Of a stretch of DNA of 64,000 bases, positions 42,105 through 57,599 are shown one piece after another (within the stretch, counting starts at the first letter, position 1; the number at the start of each line of letters is the position of its first letter). The notes beneath the pieces were generated by a model. That model was not told the origin of the DNA. It made no database searches and saw only the letters and a list, made by a program, of their open reading frames with translations. The DNA comes from Agromyces ramosus. GTDB taxonomy: Bacteria > Actinomycetota > Actinomycetes > Actinomycetales > Microbacteriaceae. The translations under genes were made by a program, and so were the position numbers. The DNA is taken from NCBI RefSeq assembly GCF_030817175.1, contig NZ_JAUSYY010000001.1:2232001-2296000 (forward strand), given 5' to 3'.

Positions 42105-42857
42105 ATGGGCGTCGGGGAGGTCGTGCTGAACGGGCAGCTGCTCGCCGCCGTGCCGATCGCGCTCGCCGCGGGCCTCGTCTCGTTCCTCTCCCCGTGCGTG
42201 CTGCCGCTCGTGCCCGGCTACCTCGGCTACCTCGGCGGGTTCACGGATGCCTCGGCAGACGCCGCGGTCGAGCAGCGCAACCGCCGGCGACTCCTGCTGG
42301 GCGTGCTGCTGTTCATCGCCGGGTTCACGCTCGTGTTCGTGACGTTCAACCTCGTCGCGGGCGTCGCGGGTTCGTGGCTGCTGCGATACTCCGACGTCAT
42401 CGTGCGCATCGCGGGCGCGCTGCTCATCGTGATGGGCCTCGTCTTCATCGGACAGTTCGGCTTCCTGCAGCGCACGATCAAGGCGTCCTGGCGGCCGGCC
42501 ACCGGGCTCGCCGGCGCGCCGCTGCTCGGCATCGTCTTCGGCATCGGCTGGACGCCGTGCATCGGCCCGACCCTCGCGGTCGTGCTCGCCCTGAGCGCCG
42601 ACTCCGCCTCCGCCGGCCGCGGCGTGCTCCTCGGCCTCGTCTACTGCATCGGCCTCGGCATCCCCTTCCTCCTCGTCGCCGCGGGGTTCAGCTGGGTCAC
42701 CGGGTCGCTCGCGTTCCTGCGTCGACACATCCGTGCGATCAACATCGCCGGCGGCGTGCTGCTCATCGCGATCGGCGTGCTCATGGTGTCGGGCATCTGG
42801 TCGATCTGGATGTACGGGCTGCAGGCGGTGATCACCGGTTTTGTCCCCGCAATCTGA
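42105..42857 (+). CDS. ccdA: cytochrome c biogenesis protein CcdA
   Basis: A 250-residue membrane thiol-electron carrier with six predicted helices. One reactive cysteine is in each half: SFLSPCVLPLVPG and GIGWTPCIGPT. It passes electrons from cytoplasmic thioredoxin to the TlpA/ResA lipoprotein. It starts 2 nt after that gene's stop and overlaps the ResB gene by 17 nt. Confidence 0.93.
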   Translation: MGVGEVVLNGQLLAAVPIALAAGLVSFLSPCVLPLVPGYLGYLGGFTDASADAAVEQRNRRRLLLGVLLFIAGFTLVFVTFNLVAGVAGSWLLRYSDVIVRIAGALLIVMGLVFIGQFGFLQRTIKASWRPATGLAGAPLLGIVFGIGWTPCIGPTLAVVLALSADSASAGRGVLLGLVYCIGLGIPFLLVAAGFSWVTGSLAFLRRHIRAINIAGGVLLIAIGVLMVSGIWSIWMYGLQAVITGFVPAI

Positions 42858-44598
42858 CCCGGGCGCGCCCTCGCGCCCCGCCGACCACATCGACTCGGTC
42901 GAGAACGATGCCGGCGAGGCATCCGTCACCCAACCGAAGCTCGGCTTCGTCGGCTGGGTGCGCTTCGCGTGGCGGCAGCTCACGAGCATGCGCACGGCGC
43001 TGCTGCTGTTGCTGCTGCTCGCGATCGCCGCGGTGCCCGGGTCGCTCGTGCCGCAGCGGTCGAGCGACCCCAACGGCGTCACGCAGTACTTCAACGACAA
43101 CCCGCGGCTGGCGCCGATCCTCGACGGCTTCCAGATGTTCGACGTCTACACCTCGGCGTGGTTCTCGGCGGTGTACCTGCTGCTCTTCGTGTCGCTCATC
43201 GGGTGCATCATCCCGCGCACGAAGCACCACCTCGAGGCGCTGCGCGCGCGGCCCCCGCGCACGCCGGCGCGGCTCTCGCGGCTCGCGGGGTACACCGAGC
43301 GTCCGCTGGTGAGCAGGACCGACGCGACCGGGGCGACCGCCGCCGGGGCCGACGCCGGGGCCGACGCCGATGCCGCGATCGATGCCGCCGCGAAGCAGCT
43401 GCGCCAGGCGGGCTACCGCGTCGAGCGGTACGAGCTGCGCGGCGAGGCATCCGTCTCCGCCGAGCGCGGCTACCTGCGGGAGACCGGCAACCTGGTGTTC
43501 CACACGGCGCTGCTGGGCGTGCTCGTCGCGGTCGGCTTCGGCGGCGGCTTCGGGTTCTCGGGCCAGCGCGTGGTCGTCGAGGGCCAGGCCTTCGTGAACA
43601 CCCTCGCGGCCTACGACTCGTTCAACCCGGGCCGGTTCTTCAGCGACACCTCGCTGACGCCCTACCGCCTCTCCCTCGAGGAGCTCGACGCCGTCTACGA
43701 GACGCAGAACCGCGACGCCATCGGTCAGCCCATCGACTTCACGGCTCACGTGACCGTCGAGGGGCAGGGCGAGCAGCCCGAGGAGCGCACCGTCAAGGTG
43801 AACGAGCCGCTCTACACGCACGGCACCGACGTGTACCTGCTCGGCAACGGCTACGCCCCGACGATCACGGTGCGCAACGCCGACGGCGACGTCGTCTTCA
43901 CCGATTCGGTCCCCTTCCTGCCGCAGGACGCGAACCTCACCTCGATCGGCGTCGTGAAGGTGCCCGACGGGCTGCCCGAGCAGGTCGGCATGGTCGGGTT
44001 CTTCTACCCCACGCAGAGCGAGCTGGCCTCGGGTGCCTACACCTCGAGCTACCCCGACCTGATCCTGCCGGTGCTCACGCTGAACGTGTACCAGGGCGAC
44101 CTCGGCATCGACGGCGGCGAGCCCACGTCGGTCTACACGCTCGACCCCTCGTCGATGGAGCAGCTCACCGGCGGAACGACGGGCGTCGACTCGGTGGAGC
44201 TGAAGCCCGGCGAGACCGCCGAGCTGCCGAACGGGCTCGGCACGGTCACGTTCGAGGATGCGTCGCCCGATGCCGGCGATGCGGATGCCCCGGCCGACTA
44301 CTCGCAGAGCGTGCCGCGGTTCGCGAGCTTCGACATCCACCACGACCCCACGCAACTCTGGGTGCTCGTGTTCGCCGCCCTCATCCTCGGCGGCCTGCTC
44401 GTGTCGCTCTTCGTGCCGCGCCGCCGCATGTGGGTGAAAGCCGTCACGCGCCCCGACGGACGCGTGGTGCTCGAGTACGCGGCGCTCGCGCGCGGCGAGG
44501 ACCCGGGCCTCGAAACCGCCGTGACGGCCTTCGCCGACAAGCACGCCGGGCCCGCTGCCGCGGCATCCTCCGATGGCCCCGCGAAGTCTTCGACGTAA
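42841..44598 (+). CDS. resB: cytochrome c biogenesis protein ResB
   Basis: A 585-residue System II haem-lyase subunit. Predicted helices lie near residues 47-66, 103-123, 220-240 and 510-530, with a large extracytoplasmic domain between. Family segments are MRTALLLLLLLAIAAVPGSLVPQ and FHTALLGVLVAVGFGG. The TTG at 42841 overlaps the CcdA gene and gives a hydrophilic 30-residue N-terminus. It works with CcsB to attach haem to apocytochromes. Confidence 0.92.
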   Translation: MSPQSDPGAPSRPADHIDSVENDAGEASVTQPKLGFVGWVRFAWRQLTSMRTALLLLLLLAIAAVPGSLVPQRSSDPNGVTQYFNDNPRLAPILDGFQMFDVYTSAWFSAVYLLLFVSLIGCIIPRTKHHLEALRARPPRTPARLSRLAGYTERPLVSRTDATGATAAGADAGADADAAIDAAAKQLRQAGYRVERYELRGEASVSAERGYLRETGNLVFHTALLGVLVAVGFGGGFGFSGQRVVVEGQAFVNTLAAYDSFNPGRFFSDTSLTPYRLSLEELDAVYETQNRDAIGQPIDFTAHVTVEGQGEQPEERTVKVNEPLYTHGTDVYLLGNGYAPTITVRNADGDVVFTDSVPFLPQDANLTSIGVVKVPDGLPEQVGMVGFFYPTQSELASGAYTSSYPDLILPVLTLNVYQGDLGIDGGEPTSVYTLDPSSMEQLTGGTTGVDSVELKPGETAELPNGLGTVTFEDASPDAGDADAPADYSQSVPRFASFDIHHDPTQLWVLVFAALILGGLLVSLFVPRRRMWVKAVTRPDGRVVLEYAALARGEDPGLETAVTAFADKHAGPAAAASSDGPAKSST

Positions 44599-44607
44599 GG
44601 TAGAAAC

Positions 44608-45666
44608 ATGTCGCTCGACGAGATCTCCGTGTTGCTCGTGTACTCGGCCATGGCCGTCTACGCGCTCGCGTTCATCGCCTACGCGATCGACCTGTCGAAG
44701 CGGTCGGTCGCGGGTGCGAATGCGGCGTCGGCGGATGCCGCGGCGCGCGTCTCGTCCGTCGCAGCGCCGGTCGGGGCGGCCGCGGGCGCCGGCGGTGCCG
44801 GCAGCGCACGTCCCGGCGCAACGGGGGCCACGAACGCGCCGGCCACGGTCTCGCCGCGACCGGCGGGCAGGTTCGCGGCGGGAGCATCCGTCGCCTACGG
44901 CCGTTCGCCGGCACTACGCGTCGGCGTCGCACTCACCGTCGTCGCGTGGGCCCTGCACCTCACCGCCGACGTGCTGCGCGGTGTCGCGGCGGGCCGGGTG
45001 CCGTGGGCGAACATGTACGAGTTCGCGCTCACCGGCACGCTCATCATCACCACCGTCTTCCTGGCGGTCGTCGTCATCGCGAAGCACGACCTCCGCTTCC
45101 TCGGCACCTTCGTCGTGGGCCTCGTGCTCGTGCTGCTCGGCGTCGCGAGCGTCAACTTCTACGTGAGCCCGATTCCGCTGCCGCCGGCGCTGCAGTCGGT
45201 GTGGCTCGTCATCCACGTGTTCGTCGCCAGTGCGTCGGTCGGGTTCTTCGCGCTCGGGTTCGCGCTCTCGGTGGTGCAGCTCATGCAGTCGCGGCGCGAG
45301 GCGCTCGCCGCGACGGCCAAGGCCGCGAAGCTCACGTTCCTCGCGACCCTGCCCGACTCGATCACGCTCGAGAACCTGGCGTACCGCGTCAACATCATCG
45401 GGTTCATCCTCTGGACCTTCACGCTCATGGCCGGGTCGATCTGGGCCGAGAAGGCGTGGGGCCGCTACTGGGGCTGGGACACCAAGGAGGTGTGGACCTT
45501 CATCGTGTGGGTGGTCTACGCCGGCTACATCCACGCGCGGGCGACGCGGGGCTGGCGCGGCTCCCGCTCGGCGTGGCTCGCGATCATCGGCTTCTCGACC
45601 GTGCTCTTCAACTTCACGATCGTCAACCTCTTCTTCAAGGGCCTGCACGCGTACTCGGGCCTCTGA
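44608..45666 (+). CDS. ccsB: cytochrome c biogenesis protein CcsB/ResC
   Basis: A 352-residue System II haem-handling protein. The haem-binding WWD-like motif is WGRYWGWDTKEVWTFIVW, with conserved histidines in helices on both sides (WALHLTADV, VWLVIHVFVA). A 70-residue Ala/Gly-rich linker (residues 35-95) separates the first helix from the rest. It is last of the TlpA-CcdA-ResB-CcsB cluster and followed by a hairpin repeat. Confidence 0.93.
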   Translation: MSLDEISVLLVYSAMAVYALAFIAYAIDLSKRSVAGANAASADAAARVSSVAAPVGAAAGAGGAGSARPGATGATNAPATVSPRPAGRFAAGASVAYGRSPALRVGVALTVVAWALHLTADVLRGVAAGRVPWANMYEFALTGTLIITTVFLAVVVIAKHDLRFLGTFVVGLVLVLLGVASVNFYVSPIPLPPALQSVWLVIHVFVASASVGFFALGFALSVVQLMQSRREALAATAKAAKLTFLATLPDSITLENLAYRVNIIGFILWTFTLMAGSIWAEKAWGRYWGWDTKEVWTFIVWVVYAGYIHARATRGWRGSRSAWLAIIGFSTVLFNFTIVNLFFKGLHAYSGL

Positions 45667-45674
45667 GCTTCGCG

Positions 45675-45740
45675 CTCGGCGCACGTTCGTCGCGCCGGCG
45701 CATCGAGGTCGGTGCGCCCGCGCGACAAACCTGCGCCGAG
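45675..45740. repeat. two-tier hairpin element, copy 1
   Basis: Outer arms of 21 bp (45675-45695 and 45720-45740, two mismatches) begin with CTCGGCGCACGTTCGTC. Inner arms GGCGCA/TGCGCC lie inside the loop. It sits between ccsB and the LuxR-type regulator. Two related elements lie at 48808 and 48873, beyond the same gene. A terminator role for the ccsB operon is plausible. Confidence 0.65.
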
Positions 45741-45792
45741 CCGACCGTGAGCCGCCGTTGCGCTCGCGGTCGGGAGCGAGCACCATCGCTCT

Positions 45793-48363
45793 ATGACGCT
45801 GCTCGAGCGCGAGCGTGAACTGGCCGAACTCGGCGATGCCGTGCACGCCGCGATCGAGGGCAGCGGCTGCGTGCTGCTGGTGCACGGCGAGGCGGGCATC
45901 GGCAAGTCCAGCCTCGTCGGCGCGCTGCGCGATCGGCCTCCATCAGGGAGTCGCGTGCTCATCGGTGCCTGCGATGCGCTGTCGACTCCGCGCACCCTCG
46001 GGCCCCTGCGCGATCTCACGCCGTACGTCGGAGCGCGTCTCGGCGATGCCCTGCGTGCGGGCGACCGTGAGGAGGTGCTCACGGCCCTTCACGAGGAACT
46101 CACCTCGACGCCGGGCACCGTGCTCGTCGTGGAGGACGTGCACTGGTCCGACGAGGCGACCCTCGATGTGCTGCGCTTCCTCGGCCGACGCATCGACGAA
46201 CTGCGGACCGTGCTCGTGCTCACCTACCGCGACGACGAGCTCGACCGCGACCACCCGCTCGCGCGACTGCTCGGCGATCTCCGCGTGAACGTGCGCCACC
46301 TCCCGCTGCGGCGGTTGTCGGCGGCCGCCGTCAGCGAGCTCGTCAGCGACAGCAGCGTCGACGCCGAGCGGGTGTACGCCCTGACGGACGGCAACCCGTA
46401 CTTCGTGAGCGAGATCATCGCATCGGCGGATGCCGCACAGGTGCCACGCACGGTCGTCGACGCAGTGACGGCCCGACTGCGCCGCCTCGACCACACGACG
46501 CAGGCTCACGTGGAGCAGCTCGCCGTCGTCCCCTCGGTCGTCGGTGTCTCGGAGCTCGCGCATCTCGTGCCAGGCGGATCCGGCGCGCTCGCCGCGGCCG
46601 AGGAGGCGGGACTCATCACGGTGCGACCCGAGGGGGTGCAGTTCCGCCACGAGTTGACGCGACGGGCCATCGTCGACGCGCTGCCCGCGTCGCGACGCAT
46701 CGAACTGAACGCCCAGGTGCTCACGATGCTGCTCGAGGTCGGCGGCGATCCCGGCCGGATCGTCTCCCATGCGGTGGAGGCCGGCGACGTCGACGCCATC
46801 GTGCACTGGGCACCGCGGGCCGCCCGCGACGCAACGGTCAGCGGAGCGCGTCGGCAGGCGGTCGAGCACTATCGGGCCGCCCTCGCCCACCCCGAGCGCT
46901 TCGGCGCGGCCGAGCGCACCGAGCTGCTCGAGGACTTCGCGATCGAGCTCCACATGCTCGGCCGGGGATTCGACGCCGTCGATGCTCAGATGGAGGTCAT
47001 CCGCATGCGGCGGGAGCAGGGTGAGCCCGCTGCGCTCGGCGCAAGCCTGCGCTGGCTTTCTCGCTTCCACTGGCTCGCGGGCGATCGTTCCGCTGCCGAG
47101 GCGGCGGCGGGCGAGGCGTCGACCGTGGCCGCGGGGGCGGATGATCGCGGACTGCTGGCCATCGCGCTGAGCAACGAGGCGCAGCTCGCCATGCTCGCCC
47201 ACGACATCCCGAGAACCATCGATCTCGCCACCCGCGCCATCTCACTCGCACAGGACGCGGACGAGCCGGGTGCGCTCTCGCACGCGCTCAACAACCTCGG
47301 CACCGCGCACATGCTGCAGAACAACGACGACGGGATCGACGAGCTCCTCGAGGCCGCAGACATCGCGATCGCATCGAACCACATGTATGACGCAGCACGC
47401 GCCCACGTGAACCTCGTCTGGAGCCTGCTCGAGCAGTACCGACTCGACCTCGCGGAGCGCTACCTGCAGCCCGCCCTCGAACTGTCGGAGCGCACGGAGG
47501 TCGTCGCGCTCTGGGCCTACCAGCGGGTCGAGCAGGCGCGGTTGCACCTCGCGCGGGCTCAATGGGACGAAGCGGTGGCAGCCGCCGGGCACACCGGCGA
47601 GTCCCTGCCGCAGCCGCATTGCGTGGCGCTCATGGTGATCGGCCTTGCCCGAATCCGCCGAGGTGACCCTGCCGGAGAGGCGACGCTCGAGGAGGCGAGC
47701 CGGCTGGCCGAGCGCCTCGGCGAGTTGCAGCGCACCGGCCCCGCCGCTGCCGCCCGCGCGGAGGCGGCACTCCTGCGCGGCGACCTCCGCGCTGCACGGT
47801 CGATCGCCCGGCCTGCGTACGACGAGGTGGTGCGCCTGCAGAACGGGAACCTGCAGGCCGAGCTCGCGTCGCTGCTTCGCAGGGCAGGTGAGGTCGTCGA
47901 GGTGCCCGAGGGTGATTTCCCCTTCGCCGTCCAGGCGCGGGGGGACTGGAAGCGGGCGGCAGAACTGTGGCGGGCGAACGGATGCCCCTACCACGAGGCC
48001 TCGGCACTCGCCGAGAGCCCACATGAGTCGGACCTCCTCGCGGCGCTCGCGATCCTCGACCGCATCGAAGCCCTGCCGCTCGCCCGGCGTGTGCGGGCCA
48101 TCCTGCGGGAACGCGGGGCGCGAAGCATCCCGCGGGGACCCTCATCACTGACACGTGGGAACCCGGCCGGCCTCACGGCGCGGCAGGTGGAGGTGCTGCG
48201 GCTGGTGGCCGAAGGACGCACGAACGCCGAAATCGCTGACCGGCTGGTGCTGTCGGTCCGCACGGTCGACACGCATGTCGCCGCAGTGCTCGCGAAGCTC
48301 GGCGTCGCGACGCGTGCCGAGGCGACGCGGCTCGCGCCCGACGTGCTCGAGCCGGCCGGCTGA
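45793..48363 (+). CDS. large LuxR-family ATP-binding regulator (LAL/MalT-like)
   Basis: An 856-residue STAND-type regulator. The N-terminal AAA domain has Walker [10 protein letters not shown] and Walker [13 protein letters not shown] long helical (TPR-like) sensor region of about 500 residues follows, and the C-terminal LuxR helix-turn-helix is [44 protein letters not shown]. Such proteins activate when ligand and ATP bind. The amylopullulanase gene lies 780 bp downstream, so a MalT-like role in starch use is possible but unproven. It is flanked by the two-tier hairpin elements. Confidence 0.9.
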   Translation: MTLLERERELAELGDAVHAAIEGSGCVLLVHGEAGIGKSSLVGALRDRPPSGSRVLIGACDALSTPRTLGPLRDLTPYVGARLGDALRAGDREEVLTALHEELTSTPGTVLVVEDVHWSDEATLDVLRFLGRRIDELRTVLVLTYRDDELDRDHPLARLLGDLRVNVRHLPLRRLSAAAVSELVSDSSVDAERVYALTDGNPYFVSEIIASADAAQVPRTVVDAVTARLRRLDHTTQAHVEQLAVVPSVVGVSELAHLVPGGSGALAAAEEAGLITVRPEGVQFRHELTRRAIVDALPASRRIELNAQVLTMLLEVGGDPGRIVSHAVEAGDVDAIVHWAPRAARDATVSGARRQAVEHYRAALAHPERFGAAERTELLEDFAIELHMLGRGFDAVDAQMEVIRMRREQGEPAALGASLRWLSRFHWLAGDRSAAEAAAGEASTVAAGADDRGLLAIALSNEAQLAMLAHDIPRTIDLATRAISLAQDADEPGALSHALNNLGTAHMLQNNDDGIDELLEAADIAIASNHMYDAARAHVNLVWSLLEQYRLDLAERYLQPALELSERTEVVALWAYQRVEQARLHLARAQWDEAVAAAGHTGESLPQPHCVALMVIGLARIRRGDPAGEATLEEASRLAERLGELQRTGPAAAARAEAALLRGDLRAARSIARPAYDEVVRLQNGNLQAELASLLRRAGEVVEVPEGDFPFAVQARGDWKRAAELWRANGCPYHEASALAESPHESDLLAALAILDRIEALPLARRVRAILRERGARSIPRGPSSLTRGNPAGLTARQVEVLRLVAEGRTNAEIADRLVLSVRTVDTHVAAVLAKLGVATRAEATRLAPDVLEPAG

Positions 48364-48560
48364 GTCGGGGCGATCCGCCGCACTCGGTAGACGGCACCCG
48401 CGGATGTCGGTAGCGCGGTCGCCCGATCTCGGTAGTCATCGCCGATGAGCCGCCCCACCCCCTCGCCGTAGAACAGAGGTGAGCCCGGAATCGGGCGGAA
48501 ATCCACTGATCCACTCACACCACAATCCACCCCACATGGTCATTGCACTCAGGAGTCATC

Positions 48561-48791
48561 ATGAACACCGCACTCGTCGCAACCGGGGCTGTGCCCAGCC
48601 GGCCCGGGACCCGACCCTCGACGCTCGCCGAGCGTCTCGTTCTCCGCGCAGGACTCGCGTTCGGATGGAGCCGCACGACGCGGCACTCCCTCAGCCGCGA
48701 AGAACTCGTCGTCCTCCACGAGCGTCGGCGCGAGGCCGAGCACCTTCGTGAAGCCAACTTCCGCGACGTCACCTTCGCCCGCCTGTTCTGA
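48561..48791 (+). CDS. small hypothetical protein
   Basis: A 76-residue protein. The Arg-rich central part (LAERLVLRAGLAFGWSRTTR) looks like an amphipathic helix, followed by a helix HSLSREELVVLHERRREAEHLRE and ending FRDVTFARLF. AGGAGT precedes the ATG by 5 nt. It lies between the LuxR-type regulator and the amylopullulanase. The family is not recognised. Confidence 0.7.
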   Translation: MNTALVATGAVPSRPGTRPSTLAERLVLRAGLAFGWSRTTRHSLSREELVVLHERRREAEHLREANFRDVTFARLF

Positions 48792-48807
48792 TGTCGGGTT
48801 CGGGCAT

Positions 48808-48871
48808 CCGGCGCACGTTCCTCACTTCGGCGCACAGACGAACATGCGCCGATGCGAGGAACGTGCGCCGG
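48808..48871. repeat. two-tier hairpin element, copy 2
   Basis: Perfect 16-bp outer arms (48808-48823 CCGGCGCACGTTCCTC; complement 48856-48871) and perfect 7-bp inner arms CGGCGCA/TGCGCCG (48828-48851). It starts 17 nt after the stop of the 76-residue gene. It shares GGCGCACGTTC and the nested inner repeat with copy 1. Confidence 0.8.
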
Positions 48872-48872
48872 C

Positions 48873-48930
48873 GTGCGGGTTGCTCGTTCCAGTGCGTGGA
48901 GTTCCTCGCACGCGAGCGACGAACCCGCAC
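48873..48930. repeat. two-tier hairpin element, copy 3 (diverged)
   Basis: Outer arms of 17 bp (48873-48889 and 48914-48930, three mismatches) start with GTGCGGGTT. Inner arms are GTGCG/CGCAC. It has the same nested layout as copies 1 and 2 and lies one base after copy 2. Confidence 0.5.
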
Positions 48931-48977
48931 CGGCACGGCACGAGTGTGGCCGGGCCCCAGCGAACGAGGGGCGGTTC

Positions 48978-49093
48978 TGAGAGCGCTTCCAGCGGGCGCG
49001 GCGGCGCGGGGCACTGTGCTGATGGGACATCCGTCGATCTCGGGACATCTGGTCTGTAAGCGCTTGCATTAACGCAAGGCCCGCTGCTAGCGT
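48978..49093 (+). promoter_or_regulatory. promoter of the amylopullulanase with two LacI-type operators
   Basis: TGAGAGCGCTTCCA (48978-48991) and TGTAAGCGCTTGCA (49055-49068) share the AGCGCTT core and the central CG of LacI-family sites. Their centres are 77 bp apart. TTGCAT (49064-49069), an 18-nt spacer and TAGCGT (49088-49093) form a promoter whose -35 box overlaps the second operator. Repression by a LacI protein, perhaps with DNA looping, is inferred. Confidence 0.6.
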
Positions 49094-49143
49094 CGCCTCC
49101 AGTGTCGGTGGCACGGAGTCGTGCCGGAAATCGGGAGTCAAGG

Positions 49144-55176
<6,033 letters not shown>

Positions 55177-55235
55177 TGCGCGGAGGCGGAGACCGCGCCT
55201 GATTGCCGGTCTCCGTCGCCGTCGGGCACGGAATT

Positions 55236-55289
55236 CAGGATGAGCGCCCGCAGCGCCGCTCTCAGCGTGGTCTGTCGGCGCTCATCCTG
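55236..55289. repeat. convergent-junction hairpin repeat, copy C
   Basis: Perfect 13-bp arms CAGGATGAGCGCC (55236-55248) and GGCGCTCATCCTG (55277-55289). It lies between the convergent amylopullulanase and menC genes. The menC stop codon (TGA, 55284-55282) is supplied by the GGATGAG of the repeat arm itself. Confidence 0.75.
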
Positions 55290-56286
55290 CGGAAGTCCGG
55301 GCGGCAGCCTCGGCGAGCACCGCGTACGCCCGCCCGAGTCGCTCGAGCCACCATTCGGTGCGCTCGGGCGACGCCGCGTAGCGGTCGAGCAGCGCGGGGT
55401 CGGGCAGCACCCGCCGCACGGGGATCGAGCCGTCTTCGGGCAGGAGCGGAGCGCGCGTGACATCCGCGGCCAGCAGTGAAGCCGTGCCGAGCCCGCAGTC
55501 GAACTCGAGCGAGGGCACGGATGCCGCGAGCGCCGCGCCCATCGCGAGCCCGACGCTCGTGTCGAGTGCACTCGAGACGACGACCGGGAGCCCCGCCTGC
55601 GCCACGATGTCGAGCGCGCGGCGGATGCCGCCGAGCGGCGCGGCCTTGATCACGAGGAGGTCGGCGGCGCCCGCCGCGGCGACCGCCAGCGGGTCATCCG
55701 CTCGCCTGACGCTCTCGTCGGCGGCGATGGGGATGCCCATGTACTTCGTGCGCCGTCGGATCTCGGCGAGCTCGTCGACGGTGGCGCACGGCTGCTCGAC
55801 GTACTCGAGGTCGAACGGTGCGAGCGCGTGGATCGCGTGCTCGGCCTCGTCGACGTTCCAGCCGCCGTTCGCGTCGATGCGGATGCGACCCTCGGCGCCG
55901 AGCGCCTCGCGCACGGCGCGTACGCGCGCGACGTCCGCCGACAGCGGCTCGTCGCCGCCGGCGACCTTCACCTTCGCCGTACGGCATCCGGGGAATCGGG
56001 CGAGCACCGCTCGCACACTGTCGGGGTCGACGGCCGGCACGGTCGCGTTCACGGGGATGCGGTCGCGCATCGCAGCCGGGGTCGCGTTCCAGCCGTAGTC
56101 GATCGCGGCGGCGAGCCACGCGGATGCCTCGTGGTCGTCGTACTCGACGAACGGCGAGAACTCGGTCCAGCCCGCGGGACCCTCGAGGAGCACGGCCTCG
56201 CGGACGTCGATGCCGCGGAACCGCGTCACGAGGGGGAGCGCGACCACTCGGGCGGTGGCGAGCAGTTCATTCGGCTCGGGCAGCAT
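55282..56286 (-). CDS. menC: o-succinylbenzoate synthase
   Basis: A 334-residue enolase-superfamily enzyme dehydrating SHCHC to o-succinylbenzoate in menaquinone synthesis. The KxK acid/base motif is TAKVKVAG. Metal ligands are in IRIDANGGW, EYVEQP and IAADES, and the second lysine is in LLVIKAAPLGG. ATG 56286 gives MLPEPNELL; AAGACT lies 6 nt upstream, a possible leaderless promoter. Its 3' end overlaps a hairpin repeat. menB and menE lie divergently nearby. Confidence 0.92.
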   Translation of the reverse strand: MLPEPNELLATARVVALPLVTRFRGIDVREAVLLEGPAGWTEFSPFVEYDDHEASAWLAAAIDYGWNATPAAMRDRIPVNATVPAVDPDSVRAVLARFPGCRTAKVKVAGGDEPLSADVARVRAVREALGAEGRIRIDANGGWNVDEAEHAIHALAPFDLEYVEQPCATVDELAEIRRRTKYMGIPIAADESVRRADDPLAVAAAGAADLLVIKAAPLGGIRRALDIVAQAGLPVVVSSALDTSVGLAMGAALAASVPSLEFDCGLGTASLLAADVTRAPLLPEDGSIPVRRVLPDPALLDRYAASPERTEWWLERLGRAYAVLAEAAARTSAG

Positions 56287-56354
56287 GCGCCCAGTCTTGC
56301 ACCCCCGGCGCCCGCAGGGGGGTCTGCTAATCTGACGGCTCCGAGGGAGGCGAC

Positions 56355-56600
56355 ATGATGCAGGCGGAACGCGCGGTCGGCACGGAGCACACGGTCGCCG
56401 CCGATGACGAGCTCGCCGAGGCGCTCGCACCCGATGAGGTCGAGCCCGAGTCGACGCCGAAGAACATCGTCATCGCGGTCGTCGGCATCCTCGTGGTGAT
56501 CGCGGCCCTCATCCCCATCACCTACGCCGCGCTCACGATCGGTTCCGTGGTGTTCGCGAGCCTCTCGTCGTTCCTGAGCGGTGGCGCCGCGGGCGTCTGA
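56355..56600 (+). CDS. small single-helix membrane protein
   Basis: An 81-residue protein with an acidic N-terminal half (DDELAEALAPDEVEPEST), one long membrane segment (about residues 37-62) and a Ser/Gly tail. TAATCT (56328-56333) is a likely -10, and GGGAGG precedes the ATG. It lies between menC and menB; a link to menaquinone synthesis is not shown. Confidence 0.75.
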   Translation: MMQAERAVGTEHTVAADDELAEALAPDEVEPESTPKNIVIAVVGILVVIAALIPITYAALTIGSVVFASLSSFLSGGAAGV

Positions 56601-56647
56601 CCGGCACCGCTCGCACCCCAGCGGGTCCACGGCAATAGGCTGGTCGC

Positions 56648-57583
56648 ATGGCAGCCGAGGTGTCCGAACTGTTCGACGCGAGCGAGTGGGCGGATGCCGC
56701 AGCGGGTGTGGCCGGGTCATCCGGCCCCTTCACCGACATCACCTACCACCACTCGCTCGACGGGCGCATCGCCCGCATCGCGTTCCACCGGCCCGAGGTG
56801 CGCAACGCGTTCCGGCCGCACACGGTCGACGAGCTCTACCGGGCGCTCGAAGACGCGCGCATCAACCCGCGCATCGGCGTGGTGCTGCTGACGGGCAACG
56901 GCCCGAGCGCGAAAGACGGCGGCTGGGCATTCTGCTCCGGCGGCGACCAGCGCATCCGCGGACGCGACGGCTACAAGTACTCCGACGCCGAGACGGCGAT
57001 CGTCGAGGGCGGCGGTGGCCACGCCGCGGTCGGCCGCCTGCACATCCTCGAGGTGCAGCGGCTCATCCGGTTCATGCCGAAGGTCGTCATCGCCGTCGTG
57101 CCCGGCTGGGCGGCCGGCGGCGGCCATTCGCTGCACGTCGTCTGCGACCTCACGATCGCGAGCCGCGAGCACGGGCGGTTCAAGCAGACCGACGCCGAGG
57201 TCGGCAGCTTCGACGCCGGCTACGGCAGCGCCTACTTCGCGCGGCAGATCGGCCAGAAGTTCGCCCGCGAGGTGTTCTTCCTCGCCGAGGAGTACTCGGC
57301 CGAGCGCGCCCATGAGATGGGTGCCGTGAACCGGGTCGTGCCGCACGCCGAGCTCGAGCGCGAGGCCATCTCGATGGCGCGCACGATCCTCACGAAGTCG
57401 CCCACCGCGATCCGCATGCTGAAGTTCGCATTCAACGCGGTCGACGACGGCATGGTCGGGCAGCAGGTCTTCGCGGGCGAGGCGACGCGCCTGGCATACG
57501 GCACCGATGAGGCGGTCGAGGGCCGCGACGCCTTCCTCGAGAAGCGCGACCCCGACTGGGGTCCGTACCCGTGGCACTTCTAG
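56648..57583 (+). CDS. menB: 1,4-dihydroxy-2-naphthoyl-CoA synthase
   Basis: A 311-residue crotonase-fold enzyme that cyclises o-succinylbenzoyl-CoA. Conserved segments are RPEVRNAFRPHTVDELYRAL, WAFCSGGDQRIRGRDGY, GWAAGGGHSLHVVCDLTIAS (oxyanion hole) and FDAGYGSAYFARQIGQKFARE. The C-terminus ends DPDWGPYPWHF, as usual for MenB. TAGGCT lies 6 nt before the ATG (leaderless). menE follows after 16 nt. Confidence 0.96.
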   Translation: MAAEVSELFDASEWADAAAGVAGSSGPFTDITYHHSLDGRIARIAFHRPEVRNAFRPHTVDELYRALEDARINPRIGVVLLTGNGPSAKDGGWAFCSGGDQRIRGRDGYKYSDAETAIVEGGGGHAAVGRLHILEVQRLIRFMPKVVIAVVPGWAAGGGHSLHVVCDLTIASREHGRFKQTDAEVGSFDAGYGSAYFARQIGQKFAREVFFLAEEYSAERAHEMGAVNRVVPHAELEREAISMARTILTKSPTAIRMLKFAFNAVDDGMVGQQVFAGEATRLAYGTDEAVEGRDAFLEKRDPDWGPYPWHF

Positions 57584-57599
57584 GTCGACGGACGCCGCG

